Assembly (NCBI GenBank): GCA_934524985.1
Contig: CAKSYT010000005.1
Location: forward strand, 62,001 to 126,000
DNA length: 64,000 bases
Direction of reading: 5' to 3'
Source: an uncultured Faecalibacterium sp.
GTDB taxonomy: Bacteria; Bacillota; Clostridia; Oscillospirales; Ruminococcaceae
Positions 25,225-33,720 of the stretch are shown piece by piece. The notes beneath the pieces are model-generated. The model saw only the letters and a program-made list of their open reading frames with translations, did not search any database and was not told the origin of the DNA. Position 1 is the first letter of the stretch, and each line of letters begins with the position of its first letter. The position numbers and the translations under genes were made by a program.

Positions 25225-26142
25225 ATGAAGCAGGCAACCAACCCGTTTGCGCCCGTACCGCTGTGGCGCAAGCGGCTGCCGGGCTATGCAGCCATGGGCG
25301 TTGCGACCATCGCCTTGGCGGTCGGTCTGACCACCTTGCAAAGCGCACGCACCACGGTTGCCGGTACGCTGCTGCCGGTGTCGGAGACGGATGCAGCCGC
25401 CTATGGCATCAGCGCAGTGTACCAGCTCGACGATGGCAGCTACCGCGTGGAAGGCTCTCAGAAGGGCTTCCAGAGCGATGTGCAGGCTGCCGTGACCATT
25501 GACGCCGAGGGCAATGTTTCCGCAGTAGAGATCCTCTCGCAGGACGAAACGGAAAGCCTTGGCGGCCAGTGCGTCAATCCGGAGTTCACGTCCCAGTATC
25601 AGGGCGCAGCTCCCTTCACGCTGGCGGGCAAAAGCTACACCGTAACGGACCCCGTTACCGGTGCCGCCTATGCCGCTGCCGGTGCGGCGGAGGAGCAGCC
25701 CGCTGCTGCCGGGGATTTTGACCCCGCACAGTGGCGCACCTTCGATACCTCTCCCGAGGCCGAGGCGACCCGCAAGATGTATGCTGCGGGGCTTACCCTC
25801 TCGGCGCTGAAGGGGGAGCCTTTGGACGATGAGCTGGCCCCGCCGCTGGATTCCAGCGCAGAGGCCGTGGCACGGCGCAAGCTGTACGCAGCCATGCTCA
25901 GCAAGAGCGCACTGGACGGCGAGCCGATGGCAATCCCCTTTGCGGATCTCTCGGCAGAAGAGCAGTCTAAGGTGCGTCTGGAGCAGGCCAGCCTGACCAC
26001 CACCGGCAATGCGTCCAGTGCTGTCAGCGCAGACCTGACCGAGGTGGACGCCCTTTCCGGTGCGACCATCACCTCTTCGGCTGTGACGACCATCGTCAAC
26101 AACTCGTATTTCTATGTGACCGGGGTACTCTGCGCAGAGTGA
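25225..26142 (+). CDS. membrane-anchored FMN-binding protein
   Basis: A 305-residue protein with one N-terminal transmembrane anchor (LPGYAAMGVATIALAVGL, about 20-38) and an extracytoplasmic body. The C-terminal motif VDALSGATITSSAV is the SGAT-type flavin-attachment site of FMN-binding domains (as in RnfG/NqrC), where the Thr carries FMN by a phosphoester bond. An earlier half-domain (TIDAEGNVSAVEILSQ) and an Ala/Glu/Pro-rich middle, with two similar MYAAGLTLSAL/LYAAMLSKSAL segments, separate the parts. It is the first gene of the AOR module and is likely a one-electron carrier outside the membrane. The role is inferred. Confidence 0.85.
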   Translation: MKQATNPFAPVPLWRKRLPGYAAMGVATIALAVGLTTLQSARTTVAGTLLPVSETDAAAYGISAVYQLDDGSYRVEGSQKGFQSDVQAAVTIDAEGNVSAVEILSQDETESLGGQCVNPEFTSQYQGAAPFTLAGKSYTVTDPVTGAAYAAAGAAEEQPAAAGDFDPAQWRTFDTSPEAEATRKMYAAGLTLSALKGEPLDDELAPPLDSSAEAVARRKLYAAMLSKSALDGEPMAIPFADLSAEEQSKVRLEQASLTTTGNASSAVSADLTEVDALSGATITSSAVTTIVNNSYFYVTGVLCAE

Positions 26143-26164
26143 CCTCAACGGAGGAATGGAACCT

Positions 26165-26809
26165 ATGGCAAAAACTGATTTCCTGACGGCTGATATGACC
26201 CGCCGTCAATTCATGAAGATCTCGGGCAAGAGCCTTGCAGGGCTCACCCTGTCCGCTTCCATGCTGTCCCTGTTCGGCTGCTCTCAGCAGCAGGTGGATT
26301 CCGGCGCAGTGGCCACTTGGGCACTGCCGCAGGGCCTGCTGGTGGTCAATGCAGACCTGTGCACCGGCTGCCAGCGCTGCGAGATCAACTGCACTCTGAC
26401 CAACGACGGCGTGTGCTCCTCTTACATCAGCCGCGTCAAGATCCAGCGCCGCCTGAATCTGGACGGCGCAGGCAACGGCCTGCTGTCCGGCACCGATAAC
26501 TGCTGGGTCTACTTCCCGGATACCTGCCGCCAGTGCGAGGACCCCGCCTGCGGCAACGCCTGCCCGCAGAAGGCTATCACCACCGACAGCCGCGGCATCC
26601 GCGTAGTGGATACCGACAAGTGCATCGGCTGCGGTGCCTGCCATGAGGCCTGCCCGTGGCACATGCCCACCGTCAACCCCGAGACCGGCAAGTCCTCCAA
26701 GTGCATCGCCTGCGGTGCCTGCGTGGCAGGCTGCCCGTCCGGCGCATTGTCCATCGTGGATTGGGATGCCGTTACCAGCGCAGCACAGGCTGCATACTTG
26801 GATCTGTAA
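26165..26809 (+). CDS. Tat-signal 4Fe-4S electron-transfer subunit (YdhY/HybA-like)
   Basis: A 214-residue protein. The N-terminus has a twin-arginine motif (TRRQFMKIS) and a hydrophobic segment ending SLFGC, a possible lipobox. Four cysteine clusters follow: CTGCQRCEINC, CRQCEDPACGNACP, CIGCGACHEACP and CIACGACVAGCP. These give up to four [4Fe-4S] clusters, the fold of DmsB/HybA-type electron-wire subunits. It lies 12 nt before the AOR gene and is the obvious redox partner. The ATG at 26165 fits the ggagg spacing better than the ATG at 26156. A signal peptide on the partner of a signal-less AOR is odd. Confidence 0.88.
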   Translation: MAKTDFLTADMTRRQFMKISGKSLAGLTLSASMLSLFGCSQQQVDSGAVATWALPQGLLVVNADLCTGCQRCEINCTLTNDGVCSSYISRVKIQRRLNLDGAGNGLLSGTDNCWVYFPDTCRQCEDPACGNACPQKAITTDSRGIRVVDTDKCIGCGACHEACPWHMPTVNPETGKSSKCIACGACVAGCPSGALSIVDWDAVTSAAQAAYLDL

Positions 26810-26821
26810 GGAGGAACTACA

Positions 26822-28978
26822 ATGGCTGAAAGTTATGGCTGGGCAGGCAAGATCCTGCGCGTCAACCTGACCACCGGCGAGATCACCACGCAGGATGACG
26901 AAAAGTACCATAAGTATATCGGCGGTATGGGCATGGCCTACCGCATTATGTATGAGGAAGCTCCCATGGAGCTGGACCCCTATGACGAGAAGGCTCTGGT
27001 CATCTTTGGTGTCGGCCCCCTGACCGGCGCAGGCGTGCCCTGCTCCGGCCGTATGAACGTGACCTTCCGCTCCACCTGGTCCAAGGGCCGGTCCATCGTT
27101 GACGCACACATGGGCGGCCACATCGGCTCCATGCTGAAGTATGCCGGTTACGACGGCATCGTGGTCAGCGGCATCTCTGAGAAGCCCGTCTACCTGCGCA
27201 TCGAGGACGGCGAGGTCTCTCTGGAGGACGCAACCGAGATCTGGGGCAAGGGCACCTTTGCTGCCAACAAGTGGATGGTAGAGCAGAACGGCCGCGAGTT
27301 CGAGACCGCTTCCATCGGCCCTGCCGGTGAGAACTTGGTGGATTACTCCACCCTGAACACCAGCTTCGGCAACTCCGGCGGTGCTGGTCTGGGCGCTGCC
27401 ATGGGCAACAAGAAGCTGAAGGGTCTGGCCATCCGCGGCACCGGCAGCGTCAAGGTCGCTGACCCCAAGAAGGTGCTGGAGCTGTCCAACTACATGATCG
27501 GCAACCTGATCGGCGGCAACAACAACCACAACGTGCCCGCACAGCCTCAGAGCTGGGCAGAGTACAGCGCCACCTCCGGCAAGAACCGCTGGTCCGGCGC
27601 TCCCGGCCGTATGTGGAAAAAGGCTCCCGGCGGCCCTGTGGATACCGGCGAGCAGCCCTACTACGACCTGAACAAGGTGGCCCTGCGCTGCTTCAAGGGT
27701 TACTTTGACTTCGGCGCTCCCGCTGCCGAGTACACCGTGAAGAACGGCGGCTGCTCTTCCTGCCCCATCCGCTGCTACACCGAGTATGATGTAGACCCGC
27801 TGGCAGATTACGATCTGCCCACCCACAACTCCAACACCTGTATGCCCGTGCTGTACGGCACCCGCGTCTACCCGGACGGCGTGCACGACTTCAAGTACGA
27901 GGGCGACGGCACCATGGTCATCAATCTGGCATGGTCTCATGCTGTGGACGATATGGGTCTGTGGGACAACTACGGCAACCTGAACCGCGACCTGCAGTGG
28001 ATCCTGCGCATGCCGCGTGAGGAGGCCACCAAGTACATCAGCGAGGCCGAGTACGACTCTCTGCCTTGGGAGTGGGAGAAGGCCGGCGATCCCCGCTGGG
28101 AGGTCGAGCTGATCCGCCGCATGGCTTACGGCGAGGGCGATCTGTCCGTCATCGCCAAGGGCACGCTGGCCATGATGGAAAAGTTCGGCCTGCCCAAGAG
28201 CTGGCTGGACCGCACCGATGGCGCTACCAACTCCAACCTGATCTACAACGGCTTCCCCAACCACCACGGCCCTGCTGAGGCATGGCAGGTGGGTATGCTG
28301 TACAACCTCGTCTACAACCGTGACTGCATGATCCACGAGATCGTCTGCGAGACCGGTTCCGGTGCTCCGTATGAGGTGACCAAGAAGGTCATGGAGGACT
28401 TCTTCGGCGAGGGCTGCTACGATAAGGCCAAGGCCTACACGCCCATCAACGAGAACAAGGCAAAGCTGGCTGCCTACTGTGTCAACGACAAGAACTTCCA
28501 CGACTCTGCCACTCTGTGCAACTGGATGTGGCCCATGACCCAGTCTCCCTCCAAGGAGCGCAACTACCACGGCGATCTGGACCTGCAGGCAGACTTTATG
28601 ACTGCCGTTACCGGCGAGACCTATACCCAGGCCGGTCTGCAGGAGGACGGCGCCCGCATCACCCAGATGCTGCGCGTGATGACCGCCATCAGCTTCCAGC
28701 AGAACTGCGGCAGCGCAAACCTGCGTCAGGAGCACGATGCCATCTGCGATTGGGTGTTCGATAAGGACCCCGATTTCAAGGCATTTGAGGAAGGCACCAC
28801 CAAGCTGGACCGCGCCGACATGGAGAAGGCTAAGGATCTGTTCTACGACATCTTCGGCTGGGACCGCACCACCGGTGTGCCCACCCGTGAGACGCTGGAG
28901 AAGTATGATCTGGCTGACATGGCCGATGATCTGGAAAAGCGCGGCATCTACGCCCAGAACACCGCAGCAGCTGAATAA
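26822..28978 (+). CDS. aldehyde:ferredoxin oxidoreductase-family catalytic subunit (YdhV-like)
   Basis: A 718-residue tungsten or molybdenum bis-pterin oxidoreductase. It begins YGWAGKILRVNLTTGEITTQ, the AOR N-terminal domain. The cofactor-domain segments GPLTGAGVPCSGRMNVTFRS and GNSGGAGLGAAMGNKKLKG are present. The cluster cysteines are visible as CSSCPIRC (about residues 310-317), with a further C-terminal Cys in NCGSANLRQEHDAICDW. Family members oxidise aldehydes or reduce carboxylates; this branch, with an HybA-like partner, has unknown substrate. No signal peptide is seen. It lies between the Fe-S subunit and an unknown acidic protein and upstream of cofactor genes. Confidence 0.92.
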   Translation: MAESYGWAGKILRVNLTTGEITTQDDEKYHKYIGGMGMAYRIMYEEAPMELDPYDEKALVIFGVGPLTGAGVPCSGRMNVTFRSTWSKGRSIVDAHMGGHIGSMLKYAGYDGIVVSGISEKPVYLRIEDGEVSLEDATEIWGKGTFAANKWMVEQNGREFETASIGPAGENLVDYSTLNTSFGNSGGAGLGAAMGNKKLKGLAIRGTGSVKVADPKKVLELSNYMIGNLIGGNNNHNVPAQPQSWAEYSATSGKNRWSGAPGRMWKKAPGGPVDTGEQPYYDLNKVALRCFKGYFDFGAPAAEYTVKNGGCSSCPIRCYTEYDVDPLADYDLPTHNSNTCMPVLYGTRVYPDGVHDFKYEGDGTMVINLAWSHAVDDMGLWDNYGNLNRDLQWILRMPREEATKYISEAEYDSLPWEWEKAGDPRWEVELIRRMAYGEGDLSVIAKGTLAMMEKFGLPKSWLDRTDGATNSNLIYNGFPNHHGPAEAWQVGMLYNLVYNRDCMIHEIVCETGSGAPYEVTKKVMEDFFGEGCYDKAKAYTPINENKAKLAAYCVNDKNFHDSATLCNWMWPMTQSPSKERNYHGDLDLQADFMTAVTGETYTQAGLQEDGARITQMLRVMTAISFQQNCGSANLRQEHDAICDWVFDKDPDFKAFEEGTTKLDRADMEKAKDLFYDIFGWDRTTGVPTRETLEKYDLADMADDLEKRGIYAQNTAAAE

Positions 28979-29017
28979 ATCCAACAGATAAATCCCATAG
29001 AAAGAGGAAAGACCGTC

Positions 29018-29935
29018 ATGTTGTTTGGCAGACGTAAACCCGGCTACACCACCACGGTGGATGGCAGCGTAGACCCGGAACAGGCCGTTCTGGAACTGCA
29101 AAAGGCAGAGCTGGCCGCCAAGAAAAAGCCCAAGGCAGAGGTGTTCGACATCGACGCCGCAAGCGAGACTGCCCGCCGTCTGAAGGAGACCGGCAGCACC
29201 TTTGACGGCAGCGCCGCCAAGACCGGCGAGGATGTGATCGCCGCAGTGGAGCGGGAAACCGCCGAGCTTGCCGCAAGGCAGGCCGCCGAGGCCGCACCCG
29301 AAGCCGCCGAAGCTGCGCAGCCCGATGCTGCAAAGCCGGAGCTGCTGGATTTTCTGGCCGGTGAGCCGGAGGCGGAAAACGACCCCTTTGCGGATCAGCC
29401 CACCAAGACCGCCCCGGAACTGCCCCAGCTTACCCCGGCACAGGAACTGGCTGGTTACATCCGCGCCCGCTCTGCGGCTGCGCTGCTTACCCCCCACGCT
29501 TTGCTGCTGGAGGAAGTGGAAAATGCCGACGAGCTGCTGGCGCAGATGCCCGCAGACCCCCAGTGCACCGATATCGTCACCCGCGCGGGCGCAAAGGACA
29601 CCTACTACTACTCCAACGCCAACATGAGCGATAACTACGCCATGATCGCGCAGCTTATCGAGGACAAGGATCTGTGTGTGATGTTCGCCGAGATGGTGCG
29701 GTTCAACGCCCGCATCTATCCCAGCGCCACCCCGCTCAAGTACTTCCAGCGCTCTCCCTACGGCCTTGCGCCGGAGGTCATTGAGCAGACTTGGAAGGCT
29801 ATGCAGGAGGACCCCGCCTATGCCGATATCGAGGAGCTGACCAACAACCAGAACGAGCGGTTCCTCTTTTCCACCAAGCACCTCACCCGCCGCTACGCCA
29901 AGGCCATCAGCGACGTGGACGAGTTCTGCGATTAA
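29018..29935 (+). CDS. unknown acidic protein of the AOR module
   Basis: A 305-residue protein that I do not recognise from its sequence. The N-terminal half (about 25-140) is Ala/Glu/Lys/Pro-rich and looks disordered, with stretches such as RQAAEAAPEAAEAAQPDAA. The C-terminal half (about 145-305) appears folded, with aromatic-rich segments (KDTYYYSNANMSDNYAMIAQL, split over two helices). By position it corresponds to the small unknown gene that follows the YdhV-type AOR in the E. coli ydh operon; homology was not tested. It has no signal peptide or cysteine cluster. A maturation or chaperone role for the AOR subunit is a guess. Confidence 0.7.
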   Translation: MLFGRRKPGYTTTVDGSVDPEQAVLELQKAELAAKKKPKAEVFDIDAASETARRLKETGSTFDGSAAKTGEDVIAAVERETAELAARQAAEAAPEAAEAAQPDAAKPELLDFLAGEPEAENDPFADQPTKTAPELPQLTPAQELAGYIRARSAAALLTPHALLLEEVENADELLAQMPADPQCTDIVTRAGAKDTYYYSNANMSDNYAMIAQLIEDKDLCVMFAEMVRFNARIYPSATPLKYFQRSPYGLAPEVIEQTWKAMQEDPAYADIEELTNNQNERFLFSTKHLTRRYAKAISDVDEFCD

Positions 29936-30371
29936 ACCAATCTACAATTGAATCAGGGTATAAGAGCTTCTTTGAGCAAAGGTGTCTAAACTCCCGCAAA
30001 GAGCAGGACACCGCGCCGCAATGCTGCACCCGCAAGGGCGGGCATTCAAGGGTGGCGGGGGAAACCCCACCGCCTTCCCGCAGAAGAAACGCTGCAATTT
30101 GAAAAAAAGAACTCCTCCCATCTTCACAGGTGCTTTTTGGCTGTGTGCTGCCGCTGCAAGGGCTGCGCATAGCCAAAGGCTGCCACCGGCGCAGCAGACT
30201 GCAAACTGCCGCCGCCGGTTTTGTGGGGATATTCTGCGGAGGCGTTTTGATTTTCCGGTCAAGACGTCTCCGCTTCTTTTTCACCTGCCTTTTTTGAAAA
30301 AAGAATACCCCCGCTCCCCCACCTGAGCCATAGCAGAAGGGGAGAGCGGCGGGTCTATGGAGGAAGTTATC
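29936..30371. other. gene-free interval with GC hairpins before moeA
   Basis: No credible gene. It contains a GGTGTC/GACACC hairpin (29968-29999 region), a GGGG-AAA-CCCC hairpin (about 30054-30076) and a long interrupted repeat TTTGGCT...AGCCAAA (about 30134-30177). It also has a short CTTTTTTGAAAAAAG palindrome near 30290. No riboswitch or promoter could be assigned with confidence. It may contain decayed repeats. Confidence 0.5.
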
Positions 30372-31610
30372 ATGAACCAGCCTTTCTGCTCCCCCGTTCA
30401 GGCGCTGCGCAGCGTGCTGGACGCGGCAGCGCTTCTGCCTTCTCCGTCCCCGGAGACCATCCCGCTGGAAGCCGCCTGCGGGCGCATTGCCGCCAGTGAC
30501 CTCTGTGCCCGGATGGACCAGCCCCCCTTTGACCGCAGCCCGCTGGACGGCTACGCCCTGCACAGCGCGGATACCGCCGGTGCAAGCCGGGAGAACCCGG
30601 TCACCCTGCCGGTGGTGATGAAGCTTTACGCGGGCGATGCCCCGGCTGCGGCGCTGCCCGCAGGGTGCGCTGCCCGCATCATGACCGGAGCACCCCTGCC
30701 GGAGGGCGCGGACTGCGTCCTGATGCAAGAGCTGACCGACAGCGGCGAAGACGCCGTGCAGCTCTATGCCGCCGTAAAACCGCAGCAAAACGTGGTGTTC
30801 CGGGGCGAGGACGTGGCCGCCGGTGCGGTCATTGCGCCCGCCGGGACGGTGCTCACCCCCGCCCATCTGGGCGTGCTGGCCGGGCAGGGCTACGCCGAGG
30901 TAACCGTCTGCCGCCCGCTGACCGTGGGCATCCTTTCCACCGGCAGTGAGCTGCTGGAACCCGGCGCACCGTGGACACCCGGTAAAATTTACGATGCCAA
31001 CGGCATCCAGAACGCCGCCCGGCTGCGTCAACTGGGCTTTGCCGTGGAGCGGCAGCAGTGCTCCGACGACCCGGAGGTCATCACCGATAAAATGCAGGAA
31101 CTGCTGACTTGCTGCGATGCTGTCATCACCAGCGGCGGCGTCTCCGTAGGGCAGAAGGATTATCTGCCCCTTGTGCTGGAAAAGCTGGGCGCACAGCTGC
31201 TGGTGGAGGGCGTAGCCCAGAAGCCCGGCAGCCCCATGCTGGCGGCAACGCTGGGCGGCAAGCTGGTGTTCTGCCTGTCCGGCAACCCCTTTGCCGCCGC
31301 CGCAACGCTGGAACAGTACGCCATTCCCGCGCTGCTGCGCGCTGCCGGGCGGCGGGAGGAGAGCTGCATCCCTGCCCGCACCGTCTGCACCCTGACCAAT
31401 GGCTTTTCTAAACCCAGCAAGGGCAACCGCTATCTGCGGGCGACTGTCTGCGGCGGCAAGGTGACCCTGCCCGGCGCGGGCAACACCGAGGTGCACTCTT
31501 CCGGTGCGCTGTCCGCCATGATGGGCTGCAACTGTCTGGTGGAGATCCCTGCCGGCAGCGGGCCGGTAGAACCCGGTATGGAAGTGGAGGTGCTTTGCTT
31601 TGTACAGTGA
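30372..31610 (+). CDS. moeA: molybdopterin molybdotransferase
   Basis: A 412-residue MoeA that inserts molybdate (or tungstate) into adenylylated molybdopterin. The N-terminal part has AACGRIAASDLCARMDQPPFD (split by short spacers) and SPLDGYALH. The MPT-binding domain shows GILSTGSELLEPG and TSGGVSVGQKDYL, and the C-terminal domain ends with the small beta barrel (GAGNTEVHSSGALSAMMG). The ATG at 30372 is preferred because ggagg at 30358 gives correct spacing; the in-frame ATG at 30357 overlaps that site. It overlaps mobB by 11 nt. Confidence 0.93.
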   Translation: MNQPFCSPVQALRSVLDAAALLPSPSPETIPLEAACGRIAASDLCARMDQPPFDRSPLDGYALHSADTAGASRENPVTLPVVMKLYAGDAPAAALPAGCAARIMTGAPLPEGADCVLMQELTDSGEDAVQLYAAVKPQQNVVFRGEDVAAGAVIAPAGTVLTPAHLGVLAGQGYAEVTVCRPLTVGILSTGSELLEPGAPWTPGKIYDANGIQNAARLRQLGFAVERQQCSDDPEVITDKMQELLTCCDAVITSGGVSVGQKDYLPLVLEKLGAQLLVEGVAQKPGSPMLAATLGGKLVFCLSGNPFAAAATLEQYAIPALLRAAGRREESCIPARTVCTLTNGFSKPSKGNRYLRATVCGGKVTLPGAGNTEVHSSGALSAMMGCNCLVEIPAGSGPVEPGMEVEVLCFVQ

Positions 31611-32118
31611 ACAAAAACAGGCGCTGGCCGAAACGCAGGCGCTCAAGCGCCCGGCGGTGCTGGCGGTCAGCGGGGTGCACAACAGCGGTAAGACCACCCT
31701 GCTGGAAAAGCTGCTGCCCGTGCTGCGCAGCCGTGGGCTGAAGGTGGGCGTCATCAAGCACGATGGCCACGATTTTACCCCGGACGTGCCCGGCACCGAC
31801 AGCTACCGCCTGCGGGAAGCCGGTGCCGAGGGCGTGGCGGTCTACTCCGGCATGCGCTACCTGCTGGCCGAGGAATTTCGCCTGACCGAGCAGGACCTGC
31901 TTGCCCTGTTTGAGCGTCACGGCTACGACCTTGTGCTGCTGGAAGGGTTCAAATCCAGCGGCTGGCCGAAGATCGAGGTGGTGCGCAGCGCCATCTCGGA
32001 TGCGCCCGCTTCCTTCCAGCCGCTGGCGGTGGTGGGGGATATCCCCGGCGCAGATTTTGACCTGAACGATATTCCGGCACTGGCAGACTGGATCGAAGCC
32101 CAGATGCCCGCGCTGTAA
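31600..32118 (+). CDS. mobB: molybdopterin-guanine dinucleotide biosynthesis protein B
   Basis: A 172-residue GTP-binding adaptor. The P-loop is SGVHNSGKTTLLEKLL. Other family segments are GVIKHDGHDF, GTDSYRLREAGA and LLEGFKSSGWPKIEVVR. The start is TTG at 31600, eight nucleotides after ggaggtg inside moeA; no ATG fits. In other bacteria MobB aids MobA in making the guanine dinucleotide form of the cofactor. No mobA is seen here, and AOR-type enzymes use the cofactor without nucleotide, so its use here is open. Confidence 0.88.
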   Translation: MYSEQKQALAETQALKRPAVLAVSGVHNSGKTTLLEKLLPVLRSRGLKVGVIKHDGHDFTPDVPGTDSYRLREAGAEGVAVYSGMRYLLAEEFRLTEQDLLALFERHGYDLVLLEGFKSSGWPKIEVVRSAISDAPASFQPLAVVGDIPGADFDLNDIPALADWIEAQMPAL

Positions 32119-32131
32119 GGAGAATGCCATC

Positions 32132-33151
32132 ATGAAACTGATCCGTACTGTTGACGCCGCAGGGCAGGTGCTCTGCCATGATATCACCCAGATCATCCCG
32201 GGCGAGTACAAAGATGCACGCTTCCGCAAGGGGCACGTCATCCAGCCCGAGGACATCCCTGTGCTGCTTTCCATCGGCAAGGAGAACCTCTACGTCTGGG
32301 AAAAGCACCCCGGCATCCTCCACGAGGACGAAGCAGCCGCCCTGCTGTACAAGGCCGCTGCGGGCAAAAATATCCACGGCACTGCGCCGAAAGAGGGTAA
32401 GATCGAACTGATCGCGGACTGCGACGGGCTGCTAAAGATCAACCGCAGGGCGCTTCTGGCTGTGAACAGCACCCCGCAGATGATGATCGCCACCATCCAC
32501 GGCGACCTGCCGGTGAAAAAGGGCCAGAAGCTGGCCGGTACCCGCATCATCCCGCTGGTCATCGAGCAGGAGAAGATGGACGCCATGCAGGCTGCTGCCG
32601 GGGCAGAGCCGATTTTGAACGTGCTGCCTATGCAGGCCAAAAAGGTGGGCATCATCACCACCGGCAGCGAGGTGTTCAAGGGCCGCATCGAGGATAAATT
32701 TACCCCCATCCTGCAAAGCAAGCTGGCTGTCTATGGCTGTGAGATGGCTTTCCATAAAGTCTGCGATGACGACCCTGCCGGGATCACTGCCGCCATTCTG
32801 GAAGCCAAAGCCGCAGGATGCGAGCTGATCTTTACCACCGGCGGCATGAGCGTGGACCCCGACGACCGCACCCCGCTGGCGATCAAGAACACCGGGGCCG
32901 ATATCATCACCTACGGCGCACCGGTGCTGCCGGGGGCCATGTTCCTTGTCAGCTATCTGGACGGTGTGCCGGTGTGCGGCCTGCCCGGCTGTGTGATGTA
33001 CGCCAAGCGCACCATCTTTGACCTGCTGCTGCCCCGTCTGCTGGCGGATGACCCCATTACCGCCGAGGATATCGCCCGCTTGGGCGAAGGCGGCCTGTGC
33101 CTGAACTGCGAAGTGTGCCACTGGCCGAACTGCGGCTTTGGGCATTGCTGA
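32132..33151 (+). CDS. MoeA-like molybdopterin-binding protein
   Basis: A 339-residue protein with a molybdopterin-binding (MoCF) domain in its C-terminal half: VGIITTGSEVFKGRIEDKF and IFTTGGMSVDPDDRTP. The N-terminal half lacks the full MoeA domain set, and the C-terminus ends in a Cys-rich tail, CLNCEVCHWPNCGFGHC. It may be a second cofactor-insertion or storage protein, perhaps for tungsten versus molybdenum; this is inference. The four-Cys tail could bind a metal. It is co-directional with mobB (13-nt gap) and followed by a repeat fragment and moaC. Confidence 0.82.
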   Translation: MKLIRTVDAAGQVLCHDITQIIPGEYKDARFRKGHVIQPEDIPVLLSIGKENLYVWEKHPGILHEDEAAALLYKAAAGKNIHGTAPKEGKIELIADCDGLLKINRRALLAVNSTPQMMIATIHGDLPVKKGQKLAGTRIIPLVIEQEKMDAMQAAAGAEPILNVLPMQAKKVGIITTGSEVFKGRIEDKFTPILQSKLAVYGCEMAFHKVCDDDPAGITAAILEAKAAGCELIFTTGGMSVDPDDRTPLAIKNTGADIITYGAPVLPGAMFLVSYLDGVPVCGLPGCVMYAKRTIFDLLLPRLLADDPITAEDIARLGEGGLCLNCEVCHWPNCGFGHC

Positions 33152-33153
33152 AA

Positions 33154-33213
33154 CCCTCTCAGTCAAAGCCTTTCGGCTTTGCCAGCTCCCCCGAAGGGGG
33201 AGCTTTACTAAGG
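33154..33213. repeat. partial dispersed element inside the molybdopterin operon
   Basis: The 3-nt gap after the MoeA-like gene leads into CCCTCTCAG, then hairpins AAAGCC/GGCTTT and AGCTCCCCC/GGGGGAGCT. This is the same order as the left end of the element at 50466. The element's edge abuts the moaC ribosome-binding site (aaggtg). Confidence 0.6.
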
Positions 33214-33222
33214 TGAAAAAAT

Positions 33223-33720
33223 ATGAGTGAAAATAATCTGACACATTTTGATGCCGCCGGAAACGCCGTGATGGTGGACGTGAGCGCAAAGCCCGTCACC
33301 ACCCGGGAAGCCACTGCCCACGGCATTATTACCATGAACGCCGAAGCCTTTGCCGCCGTGCAGAGCGGCACCGTGAAAAAGGGCGATGTGCTGGGCGTGG
33401 CGCGCATTGCGGGCATTATGGCCACCAAGCGCACCAGCGAGCTGATTCCCCTGTGCCATCCGCTGCCGCTGACAAAGGTGGGCATCGAGTTCCGTCTGCT
33501 GCCCGAGCGGCAGGCCGTGGAAGCCTTGTGCACCGTAAAAACCAGCGGTGTGACCGGCGTGGAGATGGAAGCGCTGACCGGCGTTTCCACCGCGCTGCTG
33601 ACCATCTACGATATGTGCAAGGCCGTGGATAAGGGCATGGAGCTGGGCGAAATCCATCTGGTGGAAAAGACCGGCGGCAAGAGCGGCCACTACATCCGGG
33701 CGGAGGGCGGCTATGTTTGA
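33223..33720 (+). CDS. moaC: cyclic pyranopterin monophosphate synthase
   Basis: A 165-residue MoaC that converts the MoaA product to cyclic pyranopterin monophosphate. Family landmarks are [18 protein letters not shown] near the start, the [19 protein letters not shown] active-site segment and [20 protein letters not shown]. The length is normal. The stop overlaps the moaA start by eight nucleotides, implying coupling of the two enzymes of the first pathway step. Confidence 0.96.
   Translation: MSENNLTHFDAAGNAVMVDVSAKPVTTREATAHGIITMNAEAFAAVQSGTVKKGDVLGVARIAGIMATKRTSELIPLCHPLPLTKVGIEFRLLPERQAVEALCTVKTSGVTGVEMEALTGVSTALLTIYDMCKAVDKGMELGEIHLVEKTGGKSGHYIRAEGGYV

Noticed and set aside
26096..29881. 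1261-codon open frame on the minus strand across the AOR module
   Set aside because: It is the antisense shadow of well-supported plus-strand genes with strong G/C third-position bias. It has no ribosome site or recognisable domain.
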